DNA of 5,403 nucleotides from assembly GCA_035529435.1 (NCBI GenBank), contig DATKWS010000173.1, positions 1 to 5,403 on the forward strand, written 5' to 3'. The DNA comes from DATKWS01 sp035529435. Its GTDB lineage: Bacteria; Krumholzibacteriota; Krumholzibacteriia; Krumholzibacteriales; Krumholzibacteriaceae. The notes under the pieces are model-generated. The model saw only the letters and a program-made list of their open reading frames with translations. It was not told the origin of the DNA and ran no database searches. Within the stretch, counting starts at the first letter, position 1, and each line of letters starts with the position of its first letter. The position numbers and the translations under genes were made by a program. Shown here one piece after another: positions 1 to 5,145 of this stretch.

Positions 1-1013
1 CCGGCAGCCGCGGGGGCGCACCCTCGGATCTTTTTCCTCTCGAACCATTTTTCCCACAGATCATCATAGTGTTTCCAGTACTTGAAATCCTCGAATCCTT
101 CCCGTCCCTGCAACCGTTCCGTGAAACACCGCAGCAGAGCCTCCTCGGTGCTGAAGGACGATGCGAGGTTTACCATTCGATAACCGAACCGTTTCAGCCG
201 GTTGCCGTCATTTTCCAGATTGCGGTTTATAAACAAAACGCCTAGGCAGGGAAGAATGCCGTCGGAAAAGTCCTTGACGACGATGTCGATGTCATTGCTC
301 CTAAAGAAATCGATCAGCTCATGCACAATATCACTCTCTATCGATTCCACCCTGATAGTCGGCAGTTCCTTTTTTTCGCGACCGATGACGGATCTTAAGG
401 CGTATCTTTCGAATATTTCGTTCGAGGCGTGAACAATCGCTTCTTCTATCGTGTTCCCCGCCGCAAGTCCGTTCGAACCTGATATGCGTTTCACGAATTT
501 GAGAGGGACCTGTCGTGTTCGATCATCCAGCACCGAATAGTAGTCCACCCAGTGCTTCGCGATGTCGCTGTTCTTGATGGACGCTATGTCGCTCACGGAA
601 AGCTCGTGTTTTCCGGCGAGTAAATCCTCGATTTTGACTGGCGACCGAACGTCATCCTGGTGTGCATATGTATATCCGCTCAAATAGGTGAAATTCGAGA
701 ATCGGTCTATCAGCTCATCGGTTGCGCTCTCCCGCTTGTAGGTGAGCTTGAAATGCAAGCCGGCGGAAAATCGTTCGGCCATTTCCGCATACGTGCTCGC
801 CTTGGCGAGCATCGGGGTGATCCCCTTCCCGTTCGATGCAAAATTCAATACCGGAATTCGCAGATGACCGCTTATCAGATGCTCCGCAGAGGTGCATGAA
901 TAGTAATGGAGGTCGAGATTCATCCGGTGGAATCCATCTTCGATTCTCCTGATGGTATTCTCGGGAACGTCGCACTTACCGCATTCCGTACGTATGCAGC
1001 TCTTGAACTTCAT
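1..1013 (-). CDS. YcaO-domain protein, probable RiPP cyclodehydratase or thioamide-forming enzyme (C-terminus cut by window edge)
   Basis: YcaO proteins use ATP to activate a peptide backbone amide, giving azolines or, with a sulfur source, thioamides. The reading frame is open from 1013 to the left edge, 337 residues, so the gene continues outside. Seen in it: an N-terminal K-x-C-I-R-T start, a GKG at 62-64, an A-x-A-S-T-x-A-E-M-A-E-R-F-S-A-G stretch near 70-85 and the diagnostic SNGLAAGNT followed by EEAI, NEIFERYA at about 180-205; a third acidic helix, STEEALLRCFTERLQGR, is at 288-304. These match the glutamate-rich nucleotide/Mg sites of the family. The start at 1013 is chosen because GAGGA lies 7 bases upstream; an in-frame ATG at 1052 has no good ribosome site and adds a poor-looking 13 residues. 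It follows the glycosyltransferase by 50 bases on the same strand. Odd: an extra C-x4-C-x2-C (Cys6, 11, 14) in the N-terminal motif. Family is secure; substrate (the small peptide at 4274-4396) is inferred. Confidence 0.9.
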   Translation of the reverse strand, partial: MKFKSCIRTECGKCDVPENTIRRIEDGFHRMNLDLHYYSCTSAEHLISGHLRIPVLNFASNGKGITPMLAKASTYAEMAERFSAGLHFKLTYKRESATDELIDRFSNFTYLSGYTYAHQDDVRSPVKIEDLLAGKHELSVSDIASIKNSDIAKHWVDYYSVLDDRTRQVPLKFVKRISGSNGLAAGNTIEEAIVHASNEIFERYALRSVIGREKKELPTIRVESIESDIVHELIDFFRSNDIDIVVKDFSDGILPCLGVLFINRNLENDGNRLKRFGYRMVNLASSFSTEEALLRCFTERLQGREGFEDFKYWKHYDDLWEKWFERKKIRGCAPAAA

Positions 1014-1020
1014 CTGATTA

Positions 1021-1027
1021 TCCTCGC
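1021..1027 (-). promoter_or_regulatory. Ribosome binding site deciding the YcaO start
   Basis: On the minus strand this reads GCGAGGA and lies 7 bases before the ATG at 1013. The competing in-frame ATG at 1052 is preceded by GATGGAATTACA, which is a weak site. The site therefore favours the shorter protein, whose first residues already line up with the usual YcaO N-terminus. Confidence 0.6.
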
Positions 1028-1063
1028 CGACTTCCGCTGCTGCCGGGTCCATTGTAATTCCAT

Positions 1064-2188
1064 CTACGCATTATCGCTTTCGGCATAATGATTCTCCAAC
1101 ATGTCCAGCTGGCCTTCGACGTCTATCAGCGCCGGAAATCCCATGCAACCGCACCACTCATCGCTCTCGTGCCGCTCCAGGCGGTCGAGCCGGCGATTGA
1201 GTTTGAACGCCTCGTCGAGGTACATTCCGGTATCCGCCGTCCTGCCGAGGCGGCGGCAGCCCCAGGCGGCATTGACATAATGATGCGCAACGAGCTGCCG
1301 GCACTTTTCCGCTTTCACTATCGCTTCCTTCCAATTCTCAAGTGCCCGTTCAGGTTGCCCCATCTCGATACAGGTCGCCGCCATGTACTCGTATGCCGGG
1401 TACATGCCGTCGTGCACCTCGATGGCTCTGCGGAGACATTCCGCCGAGCCTTCCAGATCACCCATCGAACGAATGACGTTGCCCTTGAAGACGAGCAGGA
1501 GATTCTCGAGAATGGGACGTTCGGTCAGCGAGGCGAGATGATCGCAGCGAAGAAGCGCCGCTTTCGCGTCTCCACCGTCATACTCGAGGCGCGCAATTTG
1601 AAAGAGTCTCGAAAATTCGGTGGCCGATCCATCCGATTCACCGGGATTGGAGCGCATGTAAAGCGTGCGTTTTCTCTCGAGAACCTCCGTCGGACGGCAC
1701 CATCCGAAATGGTGCAACGCCGCGGAAAGCAAAGCGGAACGCACGTTTTCCCCTTGCGGTATTTCATGAATCTTCCCCCGGTACCTGATATCCGGGATTC
1801 TTCGGAAAACCCGGACGGGGGCATCCATGAACCAGTTTCCGTTTCTGTAGTAATTGTATCTCGGCAGCTGATACAGGTCATGGACGCTTTCGGACAGCAT
1901 TTCGCGGAGTTCCAGCGCATCCTCCGGATCCATCTCTTCATCGGGATCGAAGGTGAGTATCCAATCGCCGCTCGCCAGGTCGAGCGATCTGTTTCGAGGA
2001 ACACTGAAATCATCCTTTATCGGGCACCGTTCGATCAGGGCGTCGAACGAACGTGCTATTTCGATGGTGCCGTCGGTCGAACCGGTGTCGACGACCACTA
2101 TTTCATCGACAAGCGCCGACCAGAATTCGAGACTACTCGCCAAATACATTTCCTCGTTTTTGACCATCATGCAAAGGCTGATACGCAT
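1064..2188 (-). CDS. Family-2 glycosyltransferase with TPR-like C-terminus, SunS-like candidate peptide glycosyltransferase
   Basis: The protein has 374 residues. The first 165 or so form a GT-A fold: ISLCMMVKNEE at 3-13, DTGSTDGT at 34-41, DDFSVPRN at 59-66, a metal/nucleotide-sugar D-P-D at 81-83 (FDPDEEM), and RYRGKIHEIP at 135-144. The DDFS..RN and GKIHE blocks closely recall SunS, the S-glycosyltransferase of sublancin, which has the same GT2-plus-TPR build. From about 190 to 340 there are helical pairs such as GDLEGSAECLRRAIE and GQPERALENWKEAI, typical of TPR repeats. The start at 2188 is chosen because family members begin right at the first beta strand; the frame stays open upstream to 2269 but that would overlap the radical SAM gene and adds unconserved-looking residues. 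It begins 37 bases after the radical SAM stop. Similar GT2-TPR proteins also modify cell-surface glycans, so peptide glycosylation rests on the neighbours. Its supposed substrate has no cysteine, so O-linkage to Ser/Thr would be expected. No signal peptide or membrane segment is apparent; cytoplasmic. Confidence 0.9.
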   Translation of the reverse strand: MRISLCMMVKNEEMYLASSLEFWSALVDEIVVVDTGSTDGTIEIARSFDALIERCPIKDDFSVPRNRSLDLASGDWILTFDPDEEMDPEDALELREMLSESVHDLYQLPRYNYYRNGNWFMDAPVRVFRRIPDIRYRGKIHEIPQGENVRSALLSAALHHFGWCRPTEVLERKRTLYMRSNPGESDGSATEFSRLFQIARLEYDGGDAKAALLRCDHLASLTERPILENLLLVFKGNVIRSMGDLEGSAECLRRAIEVHDGMYPAYEYMAATCIEMGQPERALENWKEAIVKAEKCRQLVAHHYVNAAWGCRRLGRTADTGMYLDEAFKLNRRLDRLERHESDEWCGCMGFPALIDVEGQLDMLENHYAESDNA

Positions 2189-2225
2189 ACCTGCACCCCG
2201 GTGTGCCTCGATGTTCAGTGACGGA

Positions 2226-4061
2226 TCAGTCGTCGCGAAAAGTCGCAGCCCGTGTACCGGGCAAGACAACGGAGAAATGCTTTTCGCCGTCGGTGATTAT
2301 GAGATCATGCTTCTCCAGAAGAGACAGCGCTTCGTGGATCTCCTCCGATTCCAGGACCAAATCCGATGCTATTTCCTCGTCCGATCTGATCTCGTCGAGA
2401 TAGAGCAACAATCTTCCGAGATGGGGCGAGAGCATCAGGTATTCGAATTTCTGCGCCCGGGGATCGAACCTGTCCACGATAACGCGGTCACCGACCGTGT
2501 ACCAGCGGGGAAGTTTCTCCGGTTCGAAATCACGATGAACGAGATCCGCGATCTCCTTCCACATCGATCCTCTCTGCTCTTCATCCGTGCCGGATTGCCG
2601 TACCTCGAATTCGAGAACCGGATACCTTTCCCGCTCGCCGGGCGGAAAGAGAAGAGATGAAAGCGCCGAATCCAGTCTCTTCAATCCAAGCTCCTCCGCG
2701 TCGTTTGCGATCGCGGCGCCCGGTCTCAGCCTGAAGCGGTACATCCCCGCTATCGATTCACGGTGAAACAGTCCCGGTTGCGATGCGACAACTGCGCGAA
2801 TCTCCTCGACTTCCTCGACCGTTTCAGCCGGATAATGCGTAATGATGTTTGTCACGGTGCGGATGCCGACCTCATGTCCGAACCGCAGCGCCCGTATATT
2901 GTCGAGCTTCGAGAGTCCCTTGCCCATCTTGCGCAGCAGCGGGGTGCTGAAACTCTCCATCCCGAACTGCACGCATCTCACGCCGACCCTGAGCAGCCGG
3001 TCAAGCATTCCTCTGTCAAGAGAGGGGTGAGGACGCAGCATCATCGTCCCTATTTCCAGGACAAGTTTCCGTCTCTCCACCTCATCGCAGAATGTTCCCA
3101 GCCTTTCCGGTGTTACATTCGCAGCCAGATCGCAGAGATAGAATTTATGCCAGCCGTACGCCGCCGATTGATGCTCGATCTCATCAACGACGCCCTCCGG
3201 CGACCGTGATCTCATCTTCTTCCAATGAATCGTGTCGCTGCAGAACCTGCAGCGCCCCCACCAGCACCCGCGTGTACCGAGAACGGGGAGCTCGGTCCCC
3301 ATTTTCCGCATCATGGACGGTTCCACCCATGAATAATCCGGATAGGGAAGCCGCTCGAGCTCGTCAACCGTCAGTTCGGATCGGGGAGGATTCCGCACGA
3401 TCGTGCTCCCCGCCCTGCAAACCGTTCCCCGGATGCGCACGGCAGCATCGGAATCGAATCCCCGGTCGATCAATTGCCGGAAGGTATTTTCGCCCTCCCC
3501 GACGACGCCGATATCGAAATGCGGACACGATTCGAGAAGCTTATTCGCGCCGTCCGGAGTGCAGCTGAATCCCCCGACCACGACCTTCACGTGCGGCTTC
3601 GCCTTCTTGACCGCTTCGGCGACCACCAGTGCCGGCAAGAGCTGCGTATTCAATACGCTCAATCCAACCAATCCCGCTTCGCTCGTCCACGGCTCATGTA
3701 GCCATGATGTCATTACCTCGAGTGTATCCCTTTTCAGTGCTGATATCGACACGCCGAACCTCGACCGGACCGATTCGGCGAGGGAATCACGATTCGGCAT
3801 CGGCTGAGGAAAAAGGAGTTCGGACATGATGAGCTGCCCCGGATGGTCCTTACTCCTTGAGGTCCAATTCTTGTAGGATACGGCCGGTATCCGTTCGTGA
3901 ACGAGATCATACAGCCGTCGGTTGAGGTCGAGAACCCTCGTGCGCCTTCCGCGAAGCTTCGCCACCGCCGACAGGTAACTCAAACCGATGTGCGGCCATC
4001 TCAGCTCGTAAAACGGAAGCACGACAAGGATTATTTCTGGGAGAGTGGATGTCTGATTCAT
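2226..4061 (-). CDS. B12-binding-domain radical SAM protein, RiPP-maturase-like
   Basis: The 611-residue protein has three parts. Residues 8 to about 225 form a cobalamin-binding Rossmann domain: IILVVLPFYELRWPHIGLSYL at its start, VVVGGFSC near 160-167 and IGVVGEGE at 184-191. No D-x-H-x-x-G is seen, so cobalamin would bind without the lower histidine, as in many radical SAM relatives. Residues about 255-470 are the radical SAM core: TRGCWWGRCRFCS carries Cys266, Cys271 and Cys274 for the 4Fe-4S cluster, and VQFGMES lies at 364-370. The tail, about 518-600, looks like a small PqqD-like or winged-helix domain ending in FSVVLPG. This architecture, the RGCWWG block and the tail resemble the radical SAM maturases found beside small bacteriocin-like peptides; B12 members are often C-methyltransferases. 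The cysteine spacing is C-x4-C-x2-C rather than C-x3-C-x2-C. The start is uncertain: ATG at 4061 fits the domain edge, but the frame stays open to an ATG at 4097 and a TTG at 4121, and neither has a clear ribosome site. Cytoplasmic; oxygen-sensitive chemistry expected. Confidence 0.92.
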   Translation of the reverse strand: MNQTSTLPEIILVVLPFYELRWPHIGLSYLSAVAKLRGRRTRVLDLNRRLYDLVHERIPAVSYKNWTSRSKDHPGQLIMSELLFPQPMPNRDSLAESVRSRFGVSISALKRDTLEVMTSWLHEPWTSEAGLVGLSVLNTQLLPALVVAEAVKKAKPHVKVVVGGFSCTPDGANKLLESCPHFDIGVVGEGENTFRQLIDRGFDSDAAVRIRGTVCRAGSTIVRNPPRSELTVDELERLPYPDYSWVEPSMMRKMGTELPVLGTRGCWWGRCRFCSDTIHWKKMRSRSPEGVVDEIEHQSAAYGWHKFYLCDLAANVTPERLGTFCDEVERRKLVLEIGTMMLRPHPSLDRGMLDRLLRVGVRCVQFGMESFSTPLLRKMGKGLSKLDNIRALRFGHEVGIRTVTNIITHYPAETVEEVEEIRAVVASQPGLFHRESIAGMYRFRLRPGAAIANDAEELGLKRLDSALSSLLFPPGERERYPVLEFEVRQSGTDEEQRGSMWKEIADLVHRDFEPEKLPRWYTVGDRVIVDRFDPRAQKFEYLMLSPHLGRLLLYLDEIRSDEEIASDLVLESEEIHEALSLLEKHDLIITDGEKHFSVVLPGTRAATFRDD

Positions 4062-4096
4062 GCGGCGACGGTTCCCGGCTGCAAAAACTGAACACA

Positions 4097-4210
4097 TCAA
4101 AACGATTGCCGGCGCCGACAATCTTCGGAAAGACGACCCGAAGGATGGTGCGGGGGGACGAATGTGAACGTCCGCCGGACAATATATTCAAGACATTTTC
4201 CCCCCTTCAT
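4097..4210 (-). CDS. Doubtful 37-residue reading frame between the peptide and radical SAM genes
   Basis: An ATG at 4210 has GGAG 7 bases upstream and opens a 37-residue frame rich in Arg, with two Cys (6 and 31). Its TGA overlaps an in-frame ATG (4097) of the radical SAM gene as TGATG, the arrangement of translationally coupled genes. Against it: the composition looks like non-coding sequence read in frame, its first codons lie inside a strong inverted repeat, and no family is recognised. It may be a coupling leader peptide, a second small substrate, or chance. Confidence 0.2.
   Translation of the reverse strand: MKGGKCLEYIVRRTFTFVPPHHPSGRLSEDCRRRQSF
4152..4205 (-). repeat. Imperfect inverted repeat, stem-loop in the operon transcript
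   Basis: On the minus strand GGGGGGA (4199-4205) can pair with TCCCCCC (4152-4158). After a small 1x2 internal loop AATGT (4193-4197) pairs with ACATT (4161-4165), and inside are GAA/TTC and a GTC-CGGCG-GAC tip. No T-run follows on either strand, so it does not look like a classical intrinsic terminator. Lying between the peptide gene and the enzyme genes, it is placed to stabilise the 3' end of the peptide message or to lower expression of the enzymes relative to the peptide. The pairing is seen; the role is inferred. Confidence 0.5.
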
Positions 4211-4273
4211 CGTGAAACTCCGTTCCGCGATGCTTGTTTAAGGGAGGAGTATGATGAAACCGTACGTTCGCTA

Positions 4274-4396
4274 CTATATCTGGTTGTCGGTGCTGTGAAG
4301 TGCTACATCATCGGGAATCTCGCGTCCCTCGAGCTTCTCGATCTTGAACTTCTTCTCTTTTTCCTTCTGTTCCTCGTTGACTTTTGGATCGGACAT
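4274..4396 (-). CDS. 40-residue candidate RiPP precursor peptide
   Basis: The gene starts at ATG 4396 with AAAGGAG 9 bases upstream and stops with TAG, directly followed by a second in-frame TAG. The peptide begins MSDPKVNEEQ, continues with a very charged Lys/Glu stretch (KEKEKKFKIEKLEGRE) and ends IPDDVALHSTDNQI. A charged, helix-prone front and a short, different tail resemble a leader and core. The tail has one Ser (35), one Thr (36), one His (34) and branched residues Val31, Leu33 and Ile40, but no Cys anywhere. It is the first gene of the strand run radical SAM, glycosyltransferase, YcaO, which is the usual place for a RiPP substrate. I recognise no named precursor family, and no cleavage motif such as GG is clear; the boundary may lie after LEG or in the IPDD region. 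Alternatives are a small accessory protein or a chance frame, but the strong ribosome site and coherent charge pattern argue for a real gene. Confidence 0.7.
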   Translation of the reverse strand: MSDPKVNEEQKEKEKKFKIEKLEGREIPDDVALHSTDNQI

Positions 4397-4405
4397 CGTT
4401 TACCG

Positions 4406-4412
4406 CTCCTTT
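4406..4412 (-). promoter_or_regulatory. Ribosome binding site of the 40-residue peptide gene
   Basis: The minus strand reads AAAGGAG, 9 bases before ATG 4396. It is the best ribosome site in the whole minus-strand run, consistent with a peptide made in excess over the enzymes. Confidence 0.65.
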
Positions 4413-4444
4413 CAGCATTGGGATATGCTTGCTTCAAACGAGGG

Positions 4445-4473
4445 TATATACTACTTCTTGATGATGATATCGA
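4445..4473 (-). promoter_or_regulatory. Candidate proximal promoter for the peptide operon
   Basis: On the minus strand TCGATA (4468-4473) and TATATA (4445-4450) are separated by 17 bases, each matching four of six consensus positions. Transcription would begin near 4438, giving a leader of about 42 bases. This is a weak call, in competition with the distal candidate at 4517-4546. Confidence 0.3.
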
Positions 4474-4516
4474 ATGCAGCGCTCGAAATAGTCCCTCATT
4501 ACTAACTGCAAACGGC

Positions 4517-4546
4517 ATGGTAGCATACACTCAATGAACCGGTCAA
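4517..4546 (-). promoter_or_regulatory. Candidate distal promoter for the peptide operon
   Basis: On the minus strand TTGACC (4541-4546) and TACCAT (4517-4522) are 18 bases apart, with an A/T-rich tract (about 4547-4580) upstream that could act as an UP element. The -35 match is good and the -10 match only fair. The leader would be a little over 100 bases. Confidence 0.35.
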
Positions 4547-4592
4547 CATTTTTTCTCTTTAATTTACAAGAAAAATAAACAGCACCCTTGCA

Positions 4593-4605
4593 TTATCCTT
4601 GATAA
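4593..4605. promoter_or_regulatory. Small palindrome overlapping the regulator's -35, possible second operator
   Basis: TTATC and GATAA flank a CTT centre. The same TTATC/GATAA ends occur in the larger palindrome at 4628-4648, centre to centre about 39 bases away. It covers the proposed -35 at 4599-4604. With five-base A/T-rich arms it could be chance. Confidence 0.3.
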
Positions 4606-4627
4606 ACGAGGGGATCGTTGATATTAT
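4599..4627 (+). promoter_or_regulatory. Sigma-70-like promoter of the Rrf2 regulator gene
   Basis: TTGATA (4599-4604) and TATTAT (4622-4627) are separated by exactly 17 bases, each one base from or close to consensus. Transcription would start near 4634, inside the palindrome that follows, and leave a leader of about 36 bases holding the AAAGGAG ribosome site (4657-4663). A TATAAT at 4650-4655 lies too close to the start codon to be used for this gene. Confidence 0.65.
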
Positions 4628-4648
4628 TTATCACCAATATGGTGATAA
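4628..4648. promoter_or_regulatory. Perfect 21-base palindrome, probable Rrf2 operator
   Basis: The arms TTATCACCA and TGGTGATAA are perfect 9-base inverted repeats around an ATA centre. The site begins right after the -10 and covers the expected transcription start, which suits repression by a dimeric winged-helix protein. Rrf2 regulators commonly bind their own promoters at such dyads. Binding by the adjacent regulator is inferred from position. Confidence 0.75.
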
Positions 4649-4669
4649 TTATAATGAAAGGAGTTCCAG

Positions 4670-5122
4670 ATGAAATTATCCACTAAAGGGAGGTACGCTG
4701 CGCGGGCAATGCTCGAACTGGCCGAAGCATACGGCAGCGGGCCGGTCAAGCTGAGCAGGATAGCCTGCAGGCAGGAAATATCGGAACGGTATCTGGAGCG
4801 CATGATGCATGCCCTTGTCAAAGCCGAGCTCATATTCAGCATAAGGGGGCAGAAAGGCGGGTTTCAGCTTTCGAATCCGCCATCGGAGATCAGGCTGAGC
4901 ACGGTCATCCAAGCAGTGGAAGGATCGCTGGCACTTGTTGCGTGCGTCGATTCACCCGGGATATGTCACCGGCATGAGAGCTGCGTTACCACGGATGTCT
5001 GGGAAAGGGTTAAACTCGCCATCCTCGATGTCCTGGACTCCATTACATTGGAAGATATGCTGGAGATGCAGAGGAGAAAATCGGCGATCCCCAGGAAAAC
5101 CATTCATACAAAAAGAGGATGA
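4670..5122 (+). CDS. Rrf2-family transcriptional regulator, IscR-type with three cysteines
   Basis: A 150-residue DNA-binding protein, the usual Rrf2 length. It opens MKLSTKGRYAARAMLELA, the typical first helix, then a helix-turn-helix (KLSRIACRQEISERYLERMMHALVKAELI, about 27-55) and a wing, SIRGQKGGFQLSNPPSEI, at 57-74. Cys92, Cys99 and Cys105 follow as C-x6-C-x5-C, close to the cluster-binding cysteines of IscR, so it probably senses an iron-sulfur cluster, iron, redox state or nitric oxide. The C-terminal part from about 110 is the dimerisation helix. AAAGGAG lies 6 bases before the start. A perfect palindrome overlaps its promoter, so autorepression is likely. The next gene starts 23 bases after its stop, suggesting an operon. 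It faces away from the peptide operon; control of that operon is possible but not shown. It could alternatively be a cysteine-metabolism (CymR-like) or nitrite/NO (NsrR-like) sensor; the signal cannot be read from sequence. Confidence 0.95.
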   Translation: MKLSTKGRYAARAMLELAEAYGSGPVKLSRIACRQEISERYLERMMHALVKAELIFSIRGQKGGFQLSNPPSEIRLSTVIQAVEGSLALVACVDSPGICHRHESCVTTDVWERVKLAILDVLDSITLEDMLEMQRRKSAIPRKTIHTKRG

Positions 5123-5145
5123 TATCATTTGGAAAGGAACGACTC

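Larger units (their letters stand above)
4397..4669. other. Divergent intergenic control region
   Basis: This stretch separates the minus-strand peptide operon from the plus-strand regulator. It is more A/T-rich than its surroundings. No convincing protein gene was found; one minus-strand frame of about 75 codons crosses it and continues over the peptide gene in another frame, with no ribosome site and a Ser/Arg-rich non-coding look. It contains the candidate promoters for both directions, two related palindromes near the regulator, and a 9-base direct repeat AAACGAGGG at 4436-4444 and 4604-4612 with no assigned role. Confidence 0.7.

Noticed and set aside
1010..1063. 17-residue frame starting right after the glycosyltransferase stop and ending ATGA on the YcaO start
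   Set aside because: The stop-start geometry looks like coupling, but YcaO has its own GAGGA site and the peptide is Arg/Gln-rich with no sign of selection.
1088..2221. Long plus-strand frame of 377 codons opposite the glycosyltransferase gene
   Set aside because: It mirrors the minus-strand gene, shows no recognisable domain, and the minus frame carries clear GT2 and TPR motifs.
1953..2660. Plus-strand frame of 235 codons spanning the glycosyltransferase/radical SAM junction
   Set aside because: It crosses two well-supported minus-strand genes, has no motifs and no ribosome site; a shadow frame.
3907..4191. Minus-strand 94-codon frame starting TTG at 4191
   Set aside because: It overlaps the cobalamin domain of the radical SAM gene in another frame and has a Ser/Arg/His-rich non-coding composition.
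4152..4205. Intrinsic terminator
   Set aside because: The stem is strong, but no T-run follows it on either strand.
4303..4530. Minus-strand 75-codon frame over the divergent region and the precursor gene
   Set aside because: Ser/Arg-rich, no ribosome site, and it conflicts with the precursor frame, which has AAAGGAG before its ATG.
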